28,769 nucleotides of DNA from CAYLJJ01 sp964384025 (lineage in GTDB: Bacteria > Myxococcota_A > Bradymonadia > UBA7976 > UBA1532). Where the stretch lies: the NCBI GenBank assembly GCA_964384025.1, contig CAYLJJ010000088.1:1-28769 (forward strand), read 5' to 3'. Under the pieces are notes generated by a model. It saw nothing but the letters and a program-made list of their open reading frames with translations. It was not told the origin of the DNA and did not search any database. Position numbers and translations under genes: made by a program. Every line of letters begins with the position of its first letter. Position 1 is the stretch's first letter. Below are positions 17,857 to 25,255 of this stretch, in pieces.

Positions 17857-19217
17857 CGCTCTGCATCTCGCTTCGCCCTCCTCAGCCGTAGACGATCCTT
17901 GAAGATGTTGAGCTCTCCTCGTTCCTGTTTCTTTTTAAGGCGCTCCCAGAGCTTCTTCATCAATGCATGGCTCTCATAGGTCACCCCATCTTGATGCTGC
18001 TCCAACCAAAGGATCAGCTCAGGATCATCGGTGGTGGCCATTGCTCGGATCAAAGAAACATGAAAGAGGCGTTGAGGGAGCATTACGATCTTAAGCCCCC
18101 CCTCCTGTACAGGAACCGTGACCTCTCGACAGAGGCTCGCGGGATCTTTCTCCAGCTCAAAGGCTGCCCGGAGGGGAACAGAGGCTTCAAAGGTGACCAT
18201 CTTCTCCAAAGCCAGGGCCGCAGCGCAGCGTACAGAGAGAGCCTCATCTTTGAGGCCACCCGCCACCAACTTAAAGAGGCGTCGATCTTTCAGCTCTCCT
18301 AAGGCCCAGAGCGCCGCCAAGCGAGACTGCTCGTCTTTGCTCTCATAGATCTGCCTCAGGGTCTCAACGGCAGGGAGCCGGAGGAGACCCAGCATGATCG
18401 CTAAAGCTCGAGGCTCAGCCTGGGCGTTTGGATTTTTTAGGAGCTCCTGAGCCGCTGTGCGCACTTTGGGCTTGATCTGTCCTTTGAGGCTTGTCCCTGT
18501 TTGTCCTAGGGAGATCAGCGCGCTAAAGCTTAGGGCTGGGCGCTCCTTGATCATCTTCACCAGCCTGGGCGCGCTGCTCTCTAGAGCCAGGATCCCAGCA
18601 ACATAAGCGGCTCGAGCAGCCACCCCCTCATTGGGATCTTCCAGGGCACGCAACACCACCGCGATCACTTGAGGGCTGGGGTCAAAGTCCAGGCGCTCAG
18701 CCAACATCTCCAGGCCACTCCTGCGCACCTGAGGATCTTCGGAGCGCATATGGATCACCGCAACTCCAGGGTGACTGAAGCGACCCAGGAAGCCGCTAGA
18801 GAGGGCGCTTGAGCCCAGGACAAAGGCGAGCGCAAAGCCCAGAAACCAGACCCCAAAACGGACGCTGTGATCTTTAAGAATCGGCTCCTCATCTTCATCA
18901 AAGAAGCTCTCCTCCTCAGCGCTGATGCGGCCATCAATGCGGGCGTCGATCTCCGCCATCTCGTCGCTGAGGAGAGCTTTAGAGAAGTAAGGGCTGAGGA
19001 TGAGGTCCCCTAAGCCGATGGTACAGAAGAGAGCAGCCAAGATCCCTAAGAGCATCCAGAGGGCGAAGAGCAGGAAGGCCAAGCCGGGAGATTGAGCTTG
19101 ATGATCAATATAGTTATGGATGAGAGGAGCGCTGAGGAAGAAGAGCAGTGCGCTTAAGAGCAGCCCAGCCCACCGCCGCCCCGCTGTTGCGAAGAGCAGG
19201 TGCCTGAGGCGATACAT
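17853..19217 (-). CDS. Membrane-anchored HEAT-repeat protein
   Basis: A 454-residue protein with three predicted transmembrane helices (about 17-33, 43-74 and 118-139). An acidic loop lies between helices two and three (EEESFFDEDEEP). From about residue 150 to 380 are HEAT-like units such as VIAVVLRALEDPNEGVAARAAYVAG, ALGELKDRRLF and GLKDEALSVRCAAALALEKM. The end is highly basic (RLRLRRAKRDAER). HEAT solenoids bind other proteins, so it may dock the MinD-like partner to the inner membrane; that is inference. Its ATG abuts the TAG of the upstream barrel gene with no spacer, and its end overlaps the MinD-like gene start, so all are tightly coupled. No HEAT-type lyase active residues can be asserted. 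Confidence 0.88.
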   Translation of the reverse strand: MYRLRHLLFATAGRRWAGLLLSALLFFLSAPLIHNYIDHQAQSPGLAFLLFALWMLLGILAALFCTIGLGDLILSPYFSKALLSDEMAEIDARIDGRISAEEESFFDEDEEPILKDHSVRFGVWFLGFALAFVLGSSALSSGFLGRFSHPGVAVIHMRSEDPQVRRSGLEMLAERLDFDPSPQVIAVVLRALEDPNEGVAARAAYVAGILALESSAPRLVKMIKERPALSFSALISLGQTGTSLKGQIKPKVRTAAQELLKNPNAQAEPRALAIMLGLLRLPAVETLRQIYESKDEQSRLAALWALGELKDRRLFKLVAGGLKDEALSVRCAAALALEKMVTFEASVPLRAAFELEKDPASLCREVTVPVQEGGLKIVMLPQRLFHVSLIRAMATTDDPELILWLEQHQDGVTYESHALMKKLWERLKKKQERGELNIFKDRLRLRRAKRDAER

Positions 19218-19949
19218 CTACTTCTCCAAAGTGGGTGTCTGTGGGAAATAGAAACCCAATCCCAGGGCCATCGCGAAGTTGTTGTTGATCTCACTGGTCG
19301 CGCTCTTCTCCTCCTTGCCCTCTGCCGTCTGTTTGGGGACAGAGTTAAGAGCGGCGGAGTAGATGTAGTCACGAAACTCCAGATTCACCGACATCCAGGA
19401 GTTTAAGAAGACACGAGCACCGATGCCCAGGACAGGAGAGAAGGCGCTTGTCTCCGTTTGGCTGTCTCCAACGAGCTGCGCAACACCCAAACCCAAGACC
19501 CCGTGCATGTCATACTGAAAGGCTTGACGCCCAAAGAGCACGAACTTGCCGATGATGGGTGTGTAGGTGAGATCAAGACTGGCCATATAACTCAGATCGG
19601 CGAAGCTACCCTTTTTTGTCTTCTCAGGGCGTTCATTAGCGACCCGCTCAGCCAAGTCGGTATCCCAAGCAACAGCCCCGAAGCCTGTGAGCCCCAGCGC
19701 CCAGTCATCATCGAGGTGGTAGCTGAGCTGCACCCCATAGAGGGCGGTTTGACGGAAGGCATCGTTGAGGGTAAAGCCCAGGACAGGAGCAGCTTGAAAG
19801 CGCCCTCCCCTCAAGAGGAGGCGGTTGCGAATAGCGGTGCCCTCCTCCAGGCGCTCTAGGGCGCTGCGACGGTGCCCCTGGATGGTCGCTGCCTGAGCCA
19901 GACCGCTGAAGAGGAGACAGATGCTGAGGATGGCAAAGGTGTGGCTCAT
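19218..19949 (-). CDS. Outer-membrane beta-barrel protein, OMP_myx_plus type (second paralog)
   Basis: A 243-residue exported protein. Its signal peptide is MSHTFAILSICLLFSGLAQA with cleavage after AQA. The mature part alternates hydrophobic and polar residues in strands ending with aromatic residues (VQLSYHLDDDWALGLTGFG, YTPIIGKFVLFG, YDMHGVLGLG, VNLEFRDYIY and ALGLGFYF). This matches the small beta-barrel family typical of myxobacteria and relatives, in which the gliding-motility proteins GltA and GltB also fall. It aligns to the upstream paralog in the YHL, GKF, ELRD/EFRD and final Phe-Tyr regions. The upstream paralog's stop lies only seven bases before this ATG. It probably sits in the outer membrane; the specific role is unknown. 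Confidence 0.9.
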   Translation of the reverse strand: MSHTFAILSICLLFSGLAQAATIQGHRRSALERLEEGTAIRNRLLLRGGRFQAAPVLGFTLNDAFRQTALYGVQLSYHLDDDWALGLTGFGAVAWDTDLAERVANERPEKTKKGSFADLSYMASLDLTYTPIIGKFVLFGRQAFQYDMHGVLGLGVAQLVGDSQTETSAFSPVLGIGARVFLNSWMSVNLEFRDYIYSAALNSVPKQTAEGKEEKSATSEINNNFAMALGLGFYFPQTPTLEK

Positions 19950-19956
19950 GATCCTC

Positions 19957-20724
19957 TCACTTCAGCATTCGATATTTGAAATCGAAGGGAAGAAAAAAGC
20001 TCACCCCTCCGGTGACCATCAAGTTGTTCACCAGGACACTGCCTCCCGGATACTCCTCGTTGAAGATGTGATCTCTCAATTCGAAGTTGAGCGCAAACCA
20101 ACGGTTAAAGAAATAGCGCTGCCCGATCCCAGCGGAGAGAGTTGGGTGCCCCGACAGCTCTGTACGGGTATAGCCAGCGGCCAGGAGGGCATAGGCATCC
20201 CAGGGGATGATCCAGGAGTTAAAGAGGGCGAATTTTCCGTAGAGAGGGGCATATTGAAAATGGAGGGAGGCATACCACTGCACCTTGGATACTTCGGGGA
20301 AGAGGCCGTAGTCCTCGATCATTTTATCGAAGAGATCGGTCTCGCTGCCCAAAGAGTAGGCTCCATGAAGGCCGATGCCCATCACCTCATTGAGGTGATA
20401 GTTAAGGCTGCCCCCCGCGACAAAAAGATCTACCAAAGAGTCGTTGAGGTTGCCCCCCAGAAAGGGACTAAACTCCACCCTGCGCTGCTTGAGGAAGGGG
20501 TTCCTCTGAATCACACGGATGAGGTCGATCTCCTCTTTCTTAGAAGCGGCAGCCTCTTTTACGGCAGCCTCAGTGTCAACGACGCCGAAGCTCATCTCAC
20601 CGCCATCATCTGCTTTCTCGCCTCCCCCTGTGTCATCTAAGGTGAAGGTCATATCATCCTGTGCTAAGGCTGTGCTTCCCAGGAGAAGGGAGATCAGCAA
20701 CCACCCCAAGATGTCTCGTCGCAT
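19957..20724 (-). CDS. Outer-membrane beta-barrel protein, OMP_myx_plus type (first paralog)
   Basis: A 255-residue exported protein. I place the start at ATG 20724, preceded by GGAG; the N-terminus is then MRRDILGWLLISLLLGSTALA with cleavage before QDD. An upstream GTG at 20775 would add 17 residues lacking signal-peptide features. A short acidic, Gly-rich linker (DDTGGGEKADDGGE) precedes the barrel. The barrel strands include NYHLNEVMGIGLHGAYSL, YAPLYGKFALF, WDAYALLAAGY, IGQRYFFNRWFALNFELRD and VTGGVSFFLPF. It is clearly paralogous to the next gene. It opens a tight run of four genes ending with the MinD-like ATPase, about 130 bases downstream of ftsY. Confidence 0.9.
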   Translation of the reverse strand: MRRDILGWLLISLLLGSTALAQDDMTFTLDDTGGGEKADDGGEMSFGVVDTEAAVKEAAASKKEEIDLIRVIQRNPFLKQRRVEFSPFLGGNLNDSLVDLFVAGGSLNYHLNEVMGIGLHGAYSLGSETDLFDKMIEDYGLFPEVSKVQWYASLHFQYAPLYGKFALFNSWIIPWDAYALLAAGYTRTELSGHPTLSAGIGQRYFFNRWFALNFELRDHIFNEEYPGGSVLVNNLMVTGGVSFFLPFDFKYRMLK

Positions 20725-20856
20725 GAGACTCCGAATTCCGCTTGCGGATTGGGGTTGTGGTAGCACACCCCACACATGCTCACAACAAAAACTCTGCTCT
20801 CAAGGCTGGGAGTAAAGATCCCCAGAGTTCAAGAGAGCGACGAGCCCAAGAGCTGT

Positions 20857-22362
20857 TTAGAGATCCCCAAAGAGGGCTTGGGCGAACTTGCCAGGCTTAA
20901 AGAGTTGAAGATCTTCAACCCGCTCACCCACGCCGATATAGCGCACAGGCAGCTGCATCTCATCGGAGATGCCGATCACCACTCCCCCCTTGGCGGTGCC
21001 GTCCAGTTTGCTGAGGATTAAGCCGGTCACTGGAACCACCTTGGTAAACTCCTGAGCTTGACTGATCGCATTTTGACCGTTGGTAGCGTCCAGGACCAAC
21101 CAGACTTCGTGGGGAGCGCCTGGAACCGCTCGACCGATCACGCGGTTGATCTTGCTCAGCTCATCCATCAGCTCTCGCTTGGCTTGAAGGCGCCCTGCGG
21201 TATCTGCGATGCAGATGTCATAGCCCTCTTGCTGGGCTCGTTGACACGCTCCAAAGATTACACTGGAGGGATCCTGCTCTGAGCGACCCTTGACCACAGG
21301 CACTCCAGCGCGTTCAGCCCAGACCTCCAGCTGCTCCACCGCCGCAGCGCGGAAGGTATCGCCAGCAGCCAGGATGACGCGCTTGCCCTCCTCCTGGTAC
21401 TGCCGCGCCAATTTGCCGATGGTTGTAGTCTTTCCCGCTCCATTGACCCCCACGACCATGATGATCAGAGGCTTGGCCTGCTCTAGATCCAACGGCGGTG
21501 CATCAGAGTGGAGCATCTTGCCGATCTCCCCCTTGAGCTGCTCCCAGACTTTGTGAGGATCTTTGAGTTCAGCACGTTTCATCTGCTCTTGGATGCGCTC
21601 TACCAACTTTAGGCTGGTCTTAACACCGATGTCTGCCGTAAAGAGCGCCTCCTCCAGCTCGGCCAAGAGGTTGTCATCTAGACTCTTGGCTTCAGAGAAG
21701 AGACGACCCAGGCGTTTGACAAAGCCCTCATGAGTCTTGGAGAGCCCATCCCGTAGAGTTTGACCTGCCTCCTCCAGATGAAGGACTTCGTCCAGAACCA
21801 AGCGTGTCGGCGCGGGTTTTGGCTCTGGACTGGCTGCAGGAGCGGGGCTTGAGCTGCTCTTCTCTTTGGGGGGTTTCTTTCCGACCCTGCCTCTACCTTT
21901 ACCTTTCTTTCCACGACCCTTTTTTATCTTGCGGCCTCCCCGAGGAGGCCTCTTGCCTCTCTTCTGGCTGGGTTGAGGCTTAGGCTCTGGGGCAGGCTCT
22001 GGAGTGGGCTCTGGGATGGGCTCTGGGGCGGGCTCTGGAGTGGGCAGCCCTGTAGGGGGGGGAGCAGCATCTTTACGAGAGAGGCGCACACGGGTGTCTA
22101 CGCCTCGGGCTTCTACATGCGGAACGTGGAAACTTGCCTGAGGGGCCTTCTCGGCTGTTTCGCCCAGATCACTGGGCTCAAGCTGGGGCTTATGAGGCTC
22201 AGGCTTGCTCTTCAGCTCCGGCTTGGGGCGGAAGGCTTGATAAAAGATAAAACCGATGATGGCGACGATGACGCCGTAGATCAGATACTCCTGCCAACCA
22301 CCGGCGGCTTCAGGAGCAGGCTGCGCGAGGATCGCCTCCTCCAGGATTCTCAAGAATTCCAT
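20857..22362 (-). CDS. ftsY: Signal recognition particle receptor FtsY
   Basis: A 501-residue SRP receptor GTPase that brings ribosome-SRP complexes to the inner membrane. ATG at 22362 has AGGG about nine bases upstream; the TTG at 22368 is too close to it. A transmembrane helix (about 26-45, YLIYGVIVAIIGFIFYQAF) anchors the N-terminus. A long linker follows: PEP-type repeats, then a Lys/Arg/Gly stretch (about 130-160), then Ser/Pro. The NG domain begins near residue 205, with GVNGAGKTTT (P-loop Lys311), DTFRAAAVEQL, ADTAGR, LSKLDGTAKGG and GVGERVEDLQLF. Family features are complete. The membrane helix plus basic linker is unlike E. coli FtsY, which has an acidic A domain, but fits delta-proteobacterial forms. 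Confidence 0.97.
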   Translation of the reverse strand: MEFLRILEEAILAQPAPEAAGGWQEYLIYGVIVAIIGFIFYQAFRPKPELKSKPEPHKPQLEPSDLGETAEKAPQASFHVPHVEARGVDTRVRLSRKDAAPPPTGLPTPEPAPEPIPEPTPEPAPEPKPQPSQKRGKRPPRGGRKIKKGRGKKGKGRGRVGKKPPKEKSSSSPAPAASPEPKPAPTRLVLDEVLHLEEAGQTLRDGLSKTHEGFVKRLGRLFSEAKSLDDNLLAELEEALFTADIGVKTSLKLVERIQEQMKRAELKDPHKVWEQLKGEIGKMLHSDAPPLDLEQAKPLIIMVVGVNGAGKTTTIGKLARQYQEEGKRVILAAGDTFRAAAVEQLEVWAERAGVPVVKGRSEQDPSSVIFGACQRAQQEGYDICIADTAGRLQAKRELMDELSKINRVIGRAVPGAPHEVWLVLDATNGQNAISQAQEFTKVVPVTGLILSKLDGTAKGGVVIGISDEMQLPVRYIGVGERVEDLQLFKPGKFAQALFGDL

Positions 22363-22426
22363 CGCCAAGCCCTTTGAGCAGTTAAAGATCTGGCGATCTA
22401 GGCTTTTTGGCTGCGCCTGTCCAGTC

Positions 22427-23212
22427 CTAGAGAAAGAGGTTTAGGCTCAGAAGTCCCCCCAGAAAGAGGAAGGCTAAGCCCAGCTCCTTAAAGCGAACAG
22501 GCGCGGAGCGTCCCAGGGCCAGGACTCCAGCGAGCCCCAGGAAGGGCAGCGCGGGGAGAGGGATCTGCAGGGCAAGGAGCGTCAAGAGGCAGAGCAGATA
22601 GCCCAGGAGCAACCCCAAGCTTAGGCGTCGCCAGGAGAGCTGTAGGGTGGCGATCGCGCCATAGAGGAGGCCCGTAAAGATCAGATCGCCCAAACCCAGG
22701 ATAGGAGAAAGCTCCAGGCCCGGTACAGGGAGCTGAAGCAGCAGGAGCGCGCTGAAGAGGCTGGGGGCTTGTTCATCTAGGATCAGCTGCTGGGTGACCC
22801 CGCTGGGATCGGTCACGCTCCAGATATCGGCGCTCAGAGCTACGATGACCAAGGGCCAAAGGTGACTGGCTTCCTGAACCCCTCTACCGATACCTACTCC
22901 CAGCCAAGTCATCGCGGTGATCAGCCCCAAACCAGCCAGGAAGGCTCCCCAGATCTCCGAGACTCCAAGGAGCCCTGGGAGCAAGCTCAAGGGGAGCGCC
23001 AGGAATAAACTGGAGATGATCACTCCTCGCTTTGGTGTCGCCCAGCTGGCGGTCAGAGCACCGCTCAAGCTCAGGACACTGAGCCCCAAGAAGCTTAGGA
23101 CAAAACCAGAGACGCCCGCCCCTTGAGGCCAGATCAAAGAGAGAAGCAACAGGGAGAGGAAGAGCAGCGACCAGGCAAGAGGGAGATACCAAAGTAAACT
23201 TCGCTTGTTCAT
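22427..23212 (-). CDS. Presenilin-like intramembrane aspartyl protease (GxGD type, A22-like)
   Basis: A 261-residue polytopic membrane protein with about nine hydrophobic segments. The presenilin/SPP signature is visible in the right order and spacing. The first Asp lies in LSADIWSV (Asp129), aligned to the YD motif. The second is in ILGLGDLIF (GxGD, Asp176), and PLPALPFLG (Pro220-Pro223) matches the PAL motif. Around these, GLGDLIFTGLLYG parallels the human presenilin GLGDFIFYSVLVG, and DPSG after the first Asp parallels the CPKG loop. The Tyr before the first Asp is replaced by Ala. Presenilin-like proteases cleave within transmembrane helices; the substrate here is unknown. The gene lies just upstream of ftsY (64 bases apart). 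ATG at 23212 has only a weak ribosome-binding site. Fold assignment rests on motifs read by eye, so homology should be tested by profile search. Confidence 0.72.
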   Translation of the reverse strand: MNKRSLLWYLPLAWSLLFLSLLLLSLIWPQGAGVSGFVLSFLGLSVLSLSGALTASWATPKRGVIISSLFLALPLSLLPGLLGVSEIWGAFLAGLGLITAMTWLGVGIGRGVQEASHLWPLVIVALSADIWSVTDPSGVTQQLILDEQAPSLFSALLLLQLPVPGLELSPILGLGDLIFTGLLYGAIATLQLSWRRLSLGLLLGYLLCLLTLLALQIPLPALPFLGLAGVLALGRSAPVRFKELGLAFLFLGGLLSLNLFL

Positions 23213-23458
23213 CGAAGAACTCTGCCACAGGACCTCTGCGCTTTCGAGTCAGAGCCTCCTCCTTTTTAAGGCACAGTTAAAGCTGAATCGCTGACTGCTC
23301 AGGCGAACCTACTCCAACTTCAATGATCCGCTCGCCCAGGCTCTCTCTCAGCGGAGCCATCGACGCTCTCTGCCCAGCGAGCTGCGCTCCCCCACATTGT
23401 CATTCTCGTTCTGCTCCTCTAGGATGCCGCCGCGCGTCATAAATGCGATGGAGTGAAG
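23213..23458. other. Divergent intergenic region
   Basis: 246 bases between the starts of the presenilin-like gene and aspS. It must hold both promoters. I found no confident -35/-10 pair, repeat or riboswitch-like structure. Confidence 0.5.
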
Positions 23459-25255
23459 ATGGAGTTCTTGCGAGATCTCAAGCGAAGTCACCACAACGGC
23501 GCCCTTCGAGGCGGAGATGTGGGCGCTGAGGTGATCTTGATGGGTTGGATCAACGCTCGACGGGATCATGGCGGTTGCATCTTCGTCGATCTGAGAGATC
23601 GAGAGGGCCTAACTCAACTGCGCTTTGATCCCAATATTAACGTAGATGCCAAGGCCGCTGCAGAGCAGCTTCGTCCTGAATATGTCATCGCCGTTCAGGG
23701 GGTGGTGGAGAGCCGAGGGGTCAATATCAACCCGCGCATGCCCACCGGAGAGATCGAAGTGGCGATCAGCCGAGTTGAGCTGTTTAACACCGCCCGCACA
23801 CCCCCTTTCCATATTCGCGATGAGACTGGAGCCAATGAGGACCTGCGCCTCCGCTATCGCTTCCTGGATCTTCGGCGGCTGCCGATGCAGCGCATCCTTA
23901 AGTTGCGCTCGGACACCAACCGCTTTACCCGAGAGTTTCTGCTTGATCAGGGTTTCTTGGAGTTGGAGACCCCGATCCTGACCAAGGCCACCCCCGAGGG
24001 AGCGCGAGATTACTTGGTGCCCAGCCGGATGCATCCGGGCAACTTCTACGCCCTCCCTCAGAGCCCTCAACTCTTTAAGCAGCTCTTTATGGTGGCGGGC
24101 TACGAGCGCTATTTTCAGATCTGTAAATGCTTCCGAGATGAAGATCTAAGAGCAGATCGCCAACCGGAGTTCAGTCAGATCGACATCGAACTCTCTTTCT
24201 GCACTCCAGAGGAGATCTATAGCCTCACAGAGGGGATGCTCAGCGCTATCTTCAGGGGGGTCAAGGGCTTGGAGATCCCCACGCCCTTCCCTCGCATGAC
24301 CTACGCAGAGGCGATGGCGCGCTACGGCAGCGATAAGCCAGACCTGCGTTTTGGTTTGCCGCTTGAAGATCTTTGTGAGGCGGTGGCGGGTTGCGGATTC
24401 GGGGTCTTCTCAAACACCCTAAAGGCGGGAGGGCTGGTCAAGGCGATCCGCCTGCCTGGAGGAGGCCTCAGCCGCGCTCAGATCGATAAGCTGACCAAGG
24501 TGGTCAAGATCTATGGCGCTCAGGGGCTCGCTTGGCTGCGCAAGAAGCCCGATGGAAACTGGCAGAGCCCCTTTGGCAAGTTCCTCTCTCTTGAAGAGAA
24601 GAAGCGAGTGGAGCGCGCCTTGGGGGTTGAGGTTGGAGATCTGGTCTTCTGTGTTGCTGATGTTCCCAAGGTGGTCCACGCTGCCTTGGGGGCTTTGCGC
24701 TTGGAGCTGGCTCGGCTGCTTGATCTGATCGATGAAGAGGCCTACACCTTCTGCTGGGTGACAGACTTCCCTGCCTTTGATTGGGATGAAGAGGCGCAGC
24801 GTTGGGTGGCGATTCACCACCCCTTTACAGCTCCAAAACGGGAGGACCTTGCTCAGATTGAGAGTGATCCTGGGAATGTGCGCAGCGATGCCTATGATGT
24901 TGTGCTCAACGGCTACGAGTTGGGTGGTGGGAGCATCCGAATTCACCAGGAGGAGGTACAGGCACAGGTCTTTAAGTTGTTGGGGATGGATGAGGAGGAG
25001 AGTCGGGAGAAGTTTGGCTTCCTCCTGGATGCTCTGAGCTATGGAACTCCGCCTCACGGGGGGATCGCCCTGGGGATGGATCGCCTGATTATGCTTCTGG
25101 CAGGGACCGATAATATTCGTGACGTGATCGCCTTCCCCAAGACCCTCCGAGCAGGTTGTCTGATGACTAAAGCCCCTGCTGAGGTGGGAGAGCTTCAATT
25201 GGAGGAGGTTCATATCCAGCTTCGAGATGAGGACAGAGACCAGGATGGATCTTGA
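23459..25255 (+). CDS. aspS: Aspartyl-tRNA synthetase, probably non-discriminating (Asp/Asn)
   Basis: A 598-residue bacterial-type class IIb AspRS that charges tRNA with aspartate. The anticodon-binding OB domain has INARRDHGGCIFVDLRDREG. Motif 2 appears as YFQICKCFRDEDLRADRQPEFSQID, the GAD insertion domain follows, and motif 3 is GGIALGMDRLIM. The flipping-loop region ATPEGARDYLVPSR is intact. His37 in RRDHGG is the residue found in non-discriminating bacterial AspRS, whereas Leu is usual in the discriminating type. The genome may therefore make Asn-tRNA by GatCAB transamidation. GGAG five bases before the ATG at 23459 supports that start over GTG at 23453. The 3' end overlaps glpA by about 11 bases. 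Confidence 0.97.
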   Translation: MEFLRDLKRSHHNGALRGGDVGAEVILMGWINARRDHGGCIFVDLRDREGLTQLRFDPNINVDAKAAAEQLRPEYVIAVQGVVESRGVNINPRMPTGEIEVAISRVELFNTARTPPFHIRDETGANEDLRLRYRFLDLRRLPMQRILKLRSDTNRFTREFLLDQGFLELETPILTKATPEGARDYLVPSRMHPGNFYALPQSPQLFKQLFMVAGYERYFQICKCFRDEDLRADRQPEFSQIDIELSFCTPEEIYSLTEGMLSAIFRGVKGLEIPTPFPRMTYAEAMARYGSDKPDLRFGLPLEDLCEAVAGCGFGVFSNTLKAGGLVKAIRLPGGGLSRAQIDKLTKVVKIYGAQGLAWLRKKPDGNWQSPFGKFLSLEEKKRVERALGVEVGDLVFCVADVPKVVHAALGALRLELARLLDLIDEEAYTFCWVTDFPAFDWDEEAQRWVAIHHPFTAPKREDLAQIESDPGNVRSDAYDVVLNGYELGGGSIRIHQEEVQAQVFKLLGMDEEESREKFGFLLDALSYGTPPHGGIALGMDRLIMLLAGTDNIRDVIAFPKTLRAGCLMTKAPAEVGELQLEEVHIQLRDEDRDQDGS

